DNA from: Aromatoleum evansii
Lineage (GTDB): Bacteria > Pseudomonadota > Gammaproteobacteria > Burkholderiales > Rhodocyclaceae
DNA: 64,000 bases
NCBI RefSeq assembly: GCF_012910805.1
Contig: NZ_WTVK01000006.1
Span: 1-64,000, forward strand
Direction of reading: 5' to 3'
Below, piece after piece: positions 53,359 to 61,655 of this stretch. The stretch's first letter is position 1; every line of letters begins with the position of its first letter. Position numbers and translations under genes: made by a program. Below the pieces are notes generated by a model. It searched no databases and was not told the origin of the DNA. It worked only from the letters and a program-made list of their open reading frames with translations.

Positions 53359-54399
53359 ATGAACGCCCCGCTCCCCTCCCCCTTGCCGGTAACGCCGCAG
53401 GACGACGCCAGACCCACACGGCGCGTGATTCCCATCGCGACCGCAAAACCGATGGGACACAACCGCACGCAGAAGAAGCGCATCGCCTTCCAGATCGGCT
53501 TCTTCACGCTGTTCGTCCTTGCGCCGGTGTTCGACATCCTCCGCTACGACCTCGACGCGGGCCATGCCTGGCTGCTCGGCATGGAATGGCGGCTAGGCCT
53601 GGACGACTTCCTCGCCGGGCGCATCGGTGCGCTCGAAGCGGGCGCGAATGTGATGTTCCGCCTCTTCGTCCCCATCCTTGTCGGCGCGGCGGCCTTCCTG
53701 TGGGTCGCGTGGAAATGGGGGCGCCTGTACTGCGGCTGGCTGTGCCCGCACTTCTCTGTCGTCGAGACGATCAACAAGCTGATGCAGAAGGCCTCGGGCA
53801 AGCCCAGCGTGTGGGTCAGGGAACCCCTGCCGCCATGGAAGGCGGACGGCACGCCGTGGCGCGCGGATGCCCGCTGGTGGCTGGTCGTCGTTCCCGCGGC
53901 GGTATTCTTCGCCTTTCTGTGGGCGGTGGTGTTCCTGACCTATCTGCTGCCTCCGGCGGAGGTCTACGGCAATCTCTTCGGCGGAGCGCTCACGCGCAAC
54001 CAGACGATCTTCCTCACCGCCGGCACCTCGGTGCTGACGCTCGAGTTCCTCTTCGCGCGCCACCTCTTCTGCCGCTATGCCTGCGCGGTCGGGCTGTTCC
54101 AGAGCCTCGCGTGGATGAGCAACCGCAACGCGATGGTCGTCGGCTTCCAGCGCAAGCGCGCCGCCGACTGCGCGAGCTGCCTGCCGGACCGCCAATCGGC
54201 GTGCGACGCGGTGTGCCCGATGCGGCTCACTCCACGCAACATCAAGCGCCTGATGTTCACCTGCACGCAGTGCGCGCAGTGCGTCGAGGCCTGCGAGCAG
54301 AGCCAGCGCGACAATCCGCAGGGCTCTTTGCTGCATTGGGTCACCAACGAGGCCGCGCGCCAGAACGAGGCCGGATTCCGCTCCGGCAAGCAACGCTAG
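53359..54399 (+). CDS. Polyferredoxin-like 4Fe-4S membrane protein of the nor cluster
   Basis: 346 residues. Four or five membrane helices are interrupted by the NosR/CcoG-type motif YCGWLCPH; the C-terminal part carries ADCASCLPDRQSACDAVCPM and CTQCAQCVEACEQ, together enough cysteines for two 4Fe-4S clusters. Related proteins (CcoG, the NosR C-terminus, NapH) move electrons or metals across the inner membrane. Position before norD suggests it supplies electrons or reduces metal for NorB maturation, but that is inference. Confidence 0.85.
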   Translation: MNAPLPSPLPVTPQDDARPTRRVIPIATAKPMGHNRTQKKRIAFQIGFFTLFVLAPVFDILRYDLDAGHAWLLGMEWRLGLDDFLAGRIGALEAGANVMFRLFVPILVGAAAFLWVAWKWGRLYCGWLCPHFSVVETINKLMQKASGKPSVWVREPLPPWKADGTPWRADARWWLVVVPAAVFFAFLWAVVFLTYLLPPAEVYGNLFGGALTRNQTIFLTAGTSVLTLEFLFARHLFCRYACAVGLFQSLAWMSNRNAMVVGFQRKRAADCASCLPDRQSACDAVCPMRLTPRNIKRLMFTCTQCAQCVEACEQSQRDNPQGSLLHWVTNEAARQNEAGFRSGKQR

Positions 54400-54412
54400 C
54401 CAGGACAAGGAC

Positions 54413-56278
54413 ATGGAAGAAGCCGTAGGCAAGATCTGGCACCGTCTGATCACCCGCGCCGCGATCGGCAACCACCCCGATGCGGTCGTACGGCTGAAGG
54501 ACATCGAACGCACGGCGGGCGTGTTCTTCCGCGCACTGGGCGGCGATCCGGGCCTGCGCGTGGCCGCGGCAACCAACGATGAGCATGGCGCACGGCGCGG
54601 CTTTCTCGCGCGCATCGCCGGCGCGGGCGACCGGGCCGCGCGCGCGCGGATGGATCCGTCAACGCTGCGGCTGCCGCCCGAGATCGACGCCTTTCCCGAA
54701 AAGTCGCTGAACCGCGACCTCTACCTGTGGCTTGCGGCGCTGGCCGCCGCGCACGAGGGCCTCGAAGCCGACGGCGAGGACGAAGCCGACCGCGACTTCC
54801 GCCGCAACCAGTTCGCGACCTGTGCCGCGCTGCATGCCTGGCCGGGGCTCGCACCGCGCTACCGGCGGCTCGTCGAAGCCTATCTACCCAAGCGCCCAAA
54901 GCCCGAGAAACTGCCCCCGCAGGAGGCCGAGCGCGAACGCGCGATCCGGCGCGCACTCGAAGCGCCGGGCACCGTGTTCGCGCTCCCCGCCGTGCCGCAG
55001 GGCACGCCACCCGCACACCCCGTGCTGCTGTGGCTCACCGGCTCACTCGCCCCGGCCGGCAGCGCGACCCGCCGCGGCAGCGCCGACCCGGAACAGACCG
55101 CCGATGGCGGCCCGCCCGCCTTCGAGGAGTCGGAACGCCGCGCCCATCGCGCCGAGCAGGTCGACATGCCGAAGGAGAAGAACGGCCTGCTGCTGATGTT
55201 CCGCGCCGAGAGCCTGCTTGCGATTGCGGAATTCCTGCGCATCAACCGCCCGGCCGACGACGACCCCGATCCCAACGCCGCCGACGCGGCACGCGACCTC
55301 GACCATTTGTCGCTGTCGCAGGACAAGGAGCGCGTCGCCTCCAAGGTGCGTTTCGACCTCGACCTGCCCTCCGCGGCCGAGGACGACGTCGTGCTCGGCG
55401 ACGGGCTGCCGCTGCCCGAATGGGACTACCGCAAGGGCGTCCTGCTGGAAGATCACGTCCGCCTCGTCGAACTCGCCGCACGCGACGCCCAGCCCTGCCC
55501 CCTGCCCGAGCACCTGCGGCGCACCGCGAAGCGCCTGCACCAGCAATTCGCGGCACTGCAGCCGGGGCGGCGCTGGATCAAGGCGCAGGTCGACGGCGCC
55601 GAGCTCGATGTCGACGCCATCGTGCGTGCGCAGACCGACCGCGCCGTCGGCCGCCACCCGTCGGACCAGCTCTGGTTGTCGCTGGAGAAGCGCGAACGCG
55701 ACCTCGCCTGCATGGTGCTCGCCGACCTCTCGCTGTCCACCGACAGCTGGGTGTCGAGCGAGGCCCGCGTCATCGACGTGATCCGTGACGCGCTGCTGCT
55801 CTTCGGCGAAGCGCTGGGCGCGACCGGCGACCGCTTCGCCATCGCGGGCTTCTCGTCGGTAAAACGCAACCAGGTCCGATTCCATCGCCTGAAGGACTTC
55901 GGTGACCGCTTCGATGACCGCATCCGCGGTCGCATCAGCGCCATCAAGCCGGGCTACTACACGCGCCTCGGCGCCGCGATCCGTCGCGCGAGCGCCCTGC
56001 TGGCCGACGAACCGGCCGCGCGCCGCATCCTCCTGATCCTGTCGGACGGCAAGCCCAACGACCTGGACCTCTACGAAGGCCGCTACGGCATCGAGGACAC
56101 GCGCGTTGCCATCGCCGAGGCGCGCAAACAAGGGCTCGTGCCGTTCTGCGTCACGATCGACCGCGAGGGCGCAGGCTACCTGCCGCACCTCTTCGGTCCC
56201 GCCGGTTTCGCGGTGATCCGCAAGCCGGAGGAGCTCCCCGCGCGCCTGCCGATGTTCTATGCCCAACTGACACGATGA
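54413..56278 (+). CDS. norD: NorD, VWA-domain NO reductase activation protein
   Basis: 621 residues, full length for NorD. A long helical N-terminal part is followed by a C-terminal von Willebrand A domain (about residues 430-620) with a metal-site-like DLSLSTDSW motif and LILSDGKPNDLD. NorD works with NorQ to activate NorB. It begins 13 bp after the 4Fe-4S gene and ends four bases before dnr. Confidence 0.95.
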   Translation: MEEAVGKIWHRLITRAAIGNHPDAVVRLKDIERTAGVFFRALGGDPGLRVAAATNDEHGARRGFLARIAGAGDRAARARMDPSTLRLPPEIDAFPEKSLNRDLYLWLAALAAAHEGLEADGEDEADRDFRRNQFATCAALHAWPGLAPRYRRLVEAYLPKRPKPEKLPPQEAERERAIRRALEAPGTVFALPAVPQGTPPAHPVLLWLTGSLAPAGSATRRGSADPEQTADGGPPAFEESERRAHRAEQVDMPKEKNGLLLMFRAESLLAIAEFLRINRPADDDPDPNAADAARDLDHLSLSQDKERVASKVRFDLDLPSAAEDDVVLGDGLPLPEWDYRKGVLLEDHVRLVELAARDAQPCPLPEHLRRTAKRLHQQFAALQPGRRWIKAQVDGAELDVDAIVRAQTDRAVGRHPSDQLWLSLEKRERDLACMVLADLSLSTDSWVSSEARVIDVIRDALLLFGEALGATGDRFAIAGFSSVKRNQVRFHRLKDFGDRFDDRIRGRISAIKPGYYTRLGAAIRRASALLADEPAARRILLILSDGKPNDLDLYEGRYGIEDTRVAIAEARKQGLVPFCVTIDREGAGYLPHLFGPAGFAVIRKPEELPARLPMFYAQLTR

Positions 56279-56282
56279 TGCC

Positions 56283-57035
56283 ATGCCCGTGACCACAACC
56301 GAGCGCGAGACGTCGGCCCCGCTCACCGTCAAGGAGCACGACACCGGACACGTGTGCCGTCTGCTCGCTCATGTGCCCCTCCTCGAGGGACTTGCCCCCG
56401 AGGAACTCGCACGCTTCGCCCGCGGCGTGCGCGAGCAGCACGTCGACAAGGGCGATGTGCTCTTCCACCGCGGCGACCCCTGCCACGGCTTCCACCTCGT
56501 GCTGTGCGGCCAGATCAAGCTCGCATTCACGTCGGCCGAAGGCCAGGAGAAGGTCATCGAGATCATGCGCCCGGGCCAGAGCTTCGGCGAGGCGGTGATG
56601 TTCATGGAAAAGCCTTACTTCGTGATGGCGCAGGCGCTCACCGAAAGCCGACTACTGCACATCGCGAAGAGCGTGGTGTTCGAGGAGATGGACCGCGACC
56701 CCACCTTCTGCCGCCGCATCATCGCCGGGCTGTCGCAGCGCCTGCATCACCTCATCGCCGACGTCGAGACCTACTCGCTGCTCTCCGGCCGCGAACGCAT
56801 CGTCGGCTACCTGCTGCGCGAGGAGGAAAGCAGCGGCGAACCGGGCCTGTGCGGACGCGTATCGATCCGCCTGCCGACCAGCAAGGGGACGATCGCCTCG
56901 CGGCTCAACCTCACGCAGGAGCACTTCTCGCGCATCCTGCACGAGCTGGCCGAAGCGGGCCTCATCGTCGTCGAAGGGCGCACGATCCACATCCCGGATA
57001 TCGAGCGGCTGCGCACGACCAGCGCCCGCTACTGA
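56283..57035 (+). CDS. dnr: Dnr/NNR-type Crp/Fnr regulator
   Basis: 250 residues: cNMP-binding fold (about residues 25-150, GHVCRLLAHVPLLEGLAPEE and RPGQSFGEAVMFMEKPYFVM) and a Crp-type helix-turn-helix (TSKGTIASRLNLTQEHFSRI). It lacks the N-terminal Cys cluster of FNR, so it is of the Dnr/NNR kind that senses NO through haem. It is predicted to bind the boxes before norC and norE. It begins four bases after norD. Confidence 0.88.
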   Translation: MPVTTTERETSAPLTVKEHDTGHVCRLLAHVPLLEGLAPEELARFARGVREQHVDKGDVLFHRGDPCHGFHLVLCGQIKLAFTSAEGQEKVIEIMRPGQSFGEAVMFMEKPYFVMAQALTESRLLHIAKSVVFEEMDRDPTFCRRIIAGLSQRLHHLIADVETYSLLSGRERIVGYLLREEESSGEPGLCGRVSIRLPTSKGTIASRLNLTQEHFSRILHELAEAGLIVVEGRTIHIPDIERLRTTSARY

Positions 57036-57140
57036 ACCGCAGCGGCACTTGACGACAGCGCAGGGGGATGTGTCAAAAGTAGTAGCGGCATCGCAGGTCG
57101 TAACTGATAATTGATTCCCGTTCCCGCAGACACGGAAATC

Positions 57141-58301
57141 ATGAGCGTCACCGACAGCTGGCAGGAATTCGCCGCATCCGCCGCTAGACAGGCAGGAAAC
57201 CTGCATGTCGCCTCGGTCAGCGACAAGGTGCGCGAACTGCACCAGCGCATCCACGAGCGCTACCCCGCCATCGCGCGCATCGCCGTCGCGCTCTACGACC
57301 CCGAGATGCGGCGCCTCAAGACCTTCGTCGCCAGCAACGACCCGGGAATCTCGCCGCTGAACGGCTACGAATGTCCGATCGACAGCGTCCCCTCGCTGCT
57401 GGCGATCGCCGAAAGCGGACAGGCGCGCGTCGTGAACGACCTCAGCAAGCTGCCCGTATCCGACACGACACACTCGCGCTGGCTGCATCACGAAGGTTTC
57501 CTGTCCAGCCTCACCCTGCCGATCCGGCGCAGCGACCAGCTGCTCGGCTTCCTGTTCTTCGACGCGCGCGAACGCGACGTCTTCACCGATCCCGTGGTCG
57601 CCGACCTCCTCCTCTACGGCCATCTCATCGGCATGATCGTGACGCAGGAGCTGGCGACGGTGCAGATGCTGGTGGGCGGGCTGCGCCTGGCGAGCCAGTT
57701 CGCCCACGTGCGCGACCTGGAGACCGGCGCCCATCTCGACCGCATGGCGCGCTATGCCCGTCTCATCGCCCGCGAGATCGGACCTTCCCACGGCAAGACG
57801 GACGACTACGCGGAAAACATCTTCCTGTTTTCCGCCCTGCACGACATCGGCAAGGTCGGCGTGCCCGACCGCATCCTCCTGAAGCCCGGCAAGCTAGACG
57901 ACGCCGAACGCGAGGAGATGCGCCGGCACGTCATCGTCGGCCTGCAGATGGCCGAGCGACTGATCAACGACTTCGGCCTCGCCTCGCTGTCGAACATCGA
58001 CATGCTGCGCAACATCGTCATCGCGCATCACGAGCGCATGGACGGCAGCGGCTATCCGCACGGCCTCACCGGCGACGCCATCCCGCTCGAAGCACGCATC
58101 GTGGCCACCGCGGACGTCTTCGACGCCCTAGCCTGCGCGCGCAGCTACAAACCCGCCTGGACGCTGGAGAACGCCTTCCAGGAAATCGAACGCATGTCGG
58201 GCACCCAGCTCTATGCGCCTGCGGTACAGGCCCTGCTCGACTGCCGCGAGGAAGTCGAAGCGATCTATCAGCGCTTTCAGGACGCCATCGTTACGCTATA
58301 A
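57141..58301 (+). CDS. GAF-HD-GYP phosphodiesterase
   Basis: 386 residues. A GAF domain (about residues 20-190, RIHERYPAIARIAVALYDPE) precedes an HD-GYP domain with ALHDIGKVGVPDRILLKPGK, IAHHERMDGSGYPHGL and ADVFDALACARSYKPAW. All metal ligands are visible, so it should degrade cyclic-di-GMP. The ATG at 57141 is preferred over an in-frame TTG at 57111. Its TAA stop lies inside the -10 box of the following tRNA gene. Confidence 0.88.
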   Translation: MSVTDSWQEFAASAARQAGNLHVASVSDKVRELHQRIHERYPAIARIAVALYDPEMRRLKTFVASNDPGISPLNGYECPIDSVPSLLAIAESGQARVVNDLSKLPVSDTTHSRWLHHEGFLSSLTLPIRRSDQLLGFLFFDARERDVFTDPVVADLLLYGHLIGMIVTQELATVQMLVGGLRLASQFAHVRDLETGAHLDRMARYARLIAREIGPSHGKTDDYAENIFLFSALHDIGKVGVPDRILLKPGKLDDAEREEMRRHVIVGLQMAERLINDFGLASLSNIDMLRNIVIAHHERMDGSGYPHGLTGDAIPLEARIVATADVFDALACARSYKPAWTLENAFQEIERMSGTQLYAPAVQALLDCREEVEAIYQRFQDAIVTL

Positions 58302-58302
58302 T
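58297..58302 (+). promoter_or_regulatory. -10 box of tRNA-Thr
   Basis: TATAAT lies nine bases before the tRNA and shares bases with the stop codon (58299-58301) of the HD-GYP gene. A clear -35 box was not seen. Confidence 0.6.
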
Positions 58303-58311
58303 CCGGCCCGC

Positions 58312-58387
58312 GCCGGCATAGCTCAGTTGGTAGAGCAACCGCCTTGTAAGCGGTAGGTCATCTGTTCGAGTCAGATTGTCGGCACCA
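58312..58387 (+). tRNA. tRNA-Thr(TGT)
   Basis: 76 nt including encoded CCA. The acceptor GCCGGCA pairs with TGTCGGC (one G-U pair), the anticodon arm reads CCTTGTAAGC (anticodon TGT), and the T-loop is TGTTCGAGTCA. A terminator follows at once. No integrase lies next to it. Confidence 0.97.
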
Positions 58388-58403
58388 ATCAAGTCAATGC
58401 GTT

Positions 58404-58430
58404 AGCCCGGTCAGTTTGATCGGGCTTTTT
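58404..58430 (+). terminator. Intrinsic terminator after tRNA-Thr
   Basis: AGCCCG (58404-58409) pairs with CGGGCT (58421-58426), followed by T to 58430. Confidence 0.88.
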
Positions 58431-58468
58431 GCTTTCCGGGGCCCGTCGGCCGGCGCGACGTCTTCACT

Positions 58469-60880
58469 TCAGTGCCGCAGCTGCACGCGCTGGGCGCGTT
58501 CCGAGCGCCACGCTGCGAAGGCCTCGGCGCGGAGCGGCTCGCTGATGACGTAGCCCTGCGCGACGTCGCAGCCCTGCGCCGACAGGTGTTCCCAGCCGGC
58601 ACGATCCTCGACCCCTTCCGCGACGACCTCCAGTTCCAGGTCATGCGCGAGATCGATGGTCGAGCGGACGATGACGTTCGAGTCGGTGTTGGACAGCATG
58701 TCCTGCACGAAGGACTTGTCGATCTTGATCGCGTCGACGGGCAGCCTCTGAAGGTAGGCGAGCGAGGAGTAGCCGGTGCCGAAGTCGTCGATGAACAGGG
58801 CGGTGCCGAGATCCTTCAGGCGCTGCAGGCACTCCAGGCTGCCCTGCGGGTCCTGCATCAGCGCGCTTTCGGTGAGTTCGAACTGGATGTCCTCGGGCTC
58901 GGCGCCCCAGGTCGCGAAATGGTTGCGCACGCGCTCGATCAGCTTGGGATCGCGCAGGTCGCGCGCGGAGAGGTTCACGGCCACCGGCACGCTGAGCCCG
59001 TCCTGGCGCCAGACGTAACTCTGGCGGAAGGCGGCCTGCATGACCCAGTCGGTGAGCGGGCTGATGAGTCCGCTGTGTTCGGCGAGGCTGATGAACTCAT
59101 TGGGCCACAGGGTGCCGCGCTGGGGATGCTCCCAGCGTACCAGCGCTTCGACGCCGCACAGCTCGCCGCTGGCAAGCCTGGCCTTGGGCTGGCAGTAGAG
59201 GCGCATCTCGCCGTTGTCGATCGCGCGGTGCAGGTCGCCAATGAGTGCGAGCCGGCGCGCACATTCGCGGTCGCGCCCACCGGTGTAGAGCGCGTGCCCG
59301 TGACCCTGCTGGCGCGCCTGGTGCATCGCGACGTTGGCGCGGCGGATCAGTGCGTCCGCCTCGGTGCCGTGGCCGGGGAACACCGCGATGCCGATGCTGC
59401 CGCCCGCGTCGAGCATGATCTCGCCGATCGTCACGGGTTCGAGCAGTTCGGTCAGCAGGCGTTGCGCCGTGCGCGACGCGGCGGCGGCATCCGAACGGGG
59501 CAGCAGGATCGCAAACTCCGATTCGCCGACGCGGGCGATGGCGGAAGCGTCCTGGACGACGCGCCGGATGCGGGTGGCGACCTCGCACAGCATCGCGTCG
59601 CCCTGCTGGTAGCCGAGGGTTTCGTTCACCTCCTGGAAGTGATTCACACCCAGCACGAGCAGCGCCAACGGACCGCTGTGCGACTTCGCGGCGTCGATTT
59701 CGGTGCCGAGGCGCATGCGCAGCCTCCAACGGTTCGGCAGACCGGTGAGCGCGTCTTCCTCGGCCATGCGCTTGATCGTTTCCTGCGCTTGGCGGCTCCG
59801 TTCGCGCAGGCGCAGCGTGGCGATGCCGAAGGAGAGATCCTCCGCCAGCTCGCCGAGCAGGCTGGCTTCGGCCTCGTCGAAGGCGTCCTCCTCGGTCGCG
59901 GCGATCGTCAGGTTGCCCAGGATCTCGTCTCCGTGCCGCAACGGAAATGCGCTGACTGCCGCAATGCCGCGCCGCAGGTCCTCGTCACGCCACGGAGCCA
60001 GCGCTGCGTCGCTGCGGATGCTGCGGCCGATGCTGGGTTGGCCGGTACGGATCGCCACGCCGGTGGCACCATGTCCGCGTTCGCCTTCCCCCCATGTGAG
60101 ACGCTGCCACTCGAGGAAGGCGCGATCGATGCCATGAAAGGCCATGATCGCGACGCTCTTCGCTTCGTCGTGCTGCGCGTAGCCGACCCACGCGAAGCGG
60201 TAACCGCCATCCTCGACGATGATCCGGCAGATGTCCTGCAGCAGCCCCTGCTCCTCGGTGGCGCGCACCAGCGCGCGGTTCGCCTCGCTGAGCGTCTTGC
60301 GTGCGCGGTCGACGCGGCGCAGGGCCTCCTCCACCACGGCGTGACGCTCGGCCCAGCGCAGCACGACCATGCCGTAGGCGAGTGCATTCGCCGCCTCCTG
60401 GAGGAGGTCGACGGAGCCGGCAGTGAAGTCGCCCACGCGCGCGGACACGATCTGCAGCACGCCGAGCACCTGCGTCGCATCACGCAGCGGCAGCAGTGCA
60501 AGAATCGACGCCTGCCCGGCCGCGACGAGGAAGGGTCGTCCGGCCTGCAGGGCTTCACGCGCGGCAAGGCCCCACGGCGAATCGTCGAGCTGCGGGGAGC
60601 TGCTCTCCCCGACGTCGTCGGGCAAGGGGACGGAGGATGCGACGCGCTGCAGCGTGCCGCACTCCGCATCGGCTCGAGCGATCGCCGCGTATCGGAAGGC
60701 GGCCACATCGACAATCGCCTGGCAGACATCACGCACCAGTCCGGGTTCGTCCATCGCGGCCTGCACGGCGGCGTGGGTCACGCGCAGCACGGTCAGGGCG
60801 CCGCTCGGCTCCGACCCTGCCGCCGAAGGAAGCGTCGGCGGCATCTCTTCCCTCTCCGACAATTGCTCGTCCATCGCCAT
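58469..60880 (-). CDS. GAF-GAF-GGDEF-EAL protein, degenerate cyclase
   Basis: 803 residues: a GAF domain (about 30-165), a second GAF (210-360, LLQDICRIIVEDGGYRFAWV), a GGDEF domain whose active site reads RVGESEFAILL, and a complete EAL domain (GVEALVRWEHP, AVNLSARDL, FELTES, FIDDFGTGYSSL, IKIDKSFVQ, VAEGVED). The cyclase site is probably dead and may act as a GTP sensor, while the phosphodiesterase should work. The first ATG (60880) is used; another lies six bases on. No membrane segment is seen. Confidence 0.9.
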   Translation of the reverse strand: MAMDEQLSEREEMPPTLPSAAGSEPSGALTVLRVTHAAVQAAMDEPGLVRDVCQAIVDVAAFRYAAIARADAECGTLQRVASSVPLPDDVGESSSPQLDDSPWGLAAREALQAGRPFLVAAGQASILALLPLRDATQVLGVLQIVSARVGDFTAGSVDLLQEAANALAYGMVVLRWAERHAVVEEALRRVDRARKTLSEANRALVRATEEQGLLQDICRIIVEDGGYRFAWVGYAQHDEAKSVAIMAFHGIDRAFLEWQRLTWGEGERGHGATGVAIRTGQPSIGRSIRSDAALAPWRDEDLRRGIAAVSAFPLRHGDEILGNLTIAATEEDAFDEAEASLLGELAEDLSFGIATLRLRERSRQAQETIKRMAEEDALTGLPNRWRLRMRLGTEIDAAKSHSGPLALLVLGVNHFQEVNETLGYQQGDAMLCEVATRIRRVVQDASAIARVGESEFAILLPRSDAAAASRTAQRLLTELLEPVTIGEIMLDAGGSIGIAVFPGHGTEADALIRRANVAMHQARQQGHGHALYTGGRDRECARRLALIGDLHRAIDNGEMRLYCQPKARLASGELCGVEALVRWEHPQRGTLWPNEFISLAEHSGLISPLTDWVMQAAFRQSYVWRQDGLSVPVAVNLSARDLRDPKLIERVRNHFATWGAEPEDIQFELTESALMQDPQGSLECLQRLKDLGTALFIDDFGTGYSSLAYLQRLPVDAIKIDKSFVQDMLSNTDSNVIVRSTIDLAHDLELEVVAEGVEDRAGWEHLSAQGCDVAQGYVISEPLRAEAFAAWRSERAQRVQLRH

Positions 60881-61028
60881 GGCACGCCCCTGTCAGCCGC
60901 TGGCCGCCCATTCGCGGATCAGCGCCAGATTTAGACACTTCGTGCGCCGCAAGGTTGATGCGACCGCATCGCGGCAATGGCCCACGGACCACAGCCACCG
61001 AGGCGCGCGATCGCCGCCGTTACCGCGC

Positions 61029-61514
61029 TCAGAGCTTGTAGCCGATCTGCCGCAGCAGCTTCTTGCGCGCGTCGATCTTCTGCTCGTCCTCGATCCCGAG
61101 CGGCGGCGAGCCGTCCACGACGCCGATGATGCCCCGCCCCTGCCCCGTCTCCGCCAGCAGGACCTCGACCGGATTGGAGGTCGCGCAGAAAATGCGGCAC
61201 ACCTCGGGCACCTGCTTGATCGCGTTGAGGACGTTGACCGGATAGAAACCTTCGCCGAGGAAGACGATGAAGCTGTGACCCGCGGCGATGGCGCGGGCGT
61301 TGGCCTGGGCCAGCAGGACCATCGCGTGGTCCGTGCCAGACCAGCGGATCAGGCAGTCGCCCGATGCCTCGCAGAACGCGAGTCCGAAGCGGATGCCGGG
61401 CACGGCATTGACCAGGGCTTCGTGAATGTCCTCGACCGACTTGATGAAGTGCGTCTGGCCGAGGATGAAGTTGATCGGTTCGGGTTTGTCGATCCTGACT
61501 GCTATCAGATTCAT
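61029..61514 (-). CDS. Adenosine-specific kinase-family protein
   Basis: 161 residues, a single domain of the small family named adenosine-specific kinase: FILGQTHFIKSVEDIHEALV, then PGIRFGLAFCEASGDCLIRW, FCATSNPVEVLLAETGQGRG and IIGVVDG. Archaeal and thermophile members are described as phosphorylating adenosine; bacterial roles are unclear. GGGGAGG before ATG 61514 decides the start. It stands alone between a cyclic-di-GMP gene and a sensor kinase. Confidence 0.85.
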   Translation of the reverse strand: MNLIAVRIDKPEPINFILGQTHFIKSVEDIHEALVNAVPGIRFGLAFCEASGDCLIRWSGTDHAMVLLAQANARAIAAGHSFIVFLGEGFYPVNVLNAIKQVPEVCRIFCATSNPVEVLLAETGQGRGIIGVVDGSPPLGIEDEQKIDARKKLLRQIGYKL

Positions 61515-61655
61515 GATGTCTCGCCTCCCCGATATGGGGCCGCGCCATGTCGTCATGCGTGAACGATGCCTGCGGGCGCGGCCATCCATTTCACCATAGC
61601 ACCCGGCCGGGCCAGGCGCGGGCCAGCCGCGCAAGCGCCGGACGGCCCCGGGTGA

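Noticed and set aside
58472-60934. 820-codon plus-strand frame opposite the EAL protein
   Set aside because: It mirrors the reading frame of a gene with intact EAL motifs and shows no domain of its own.
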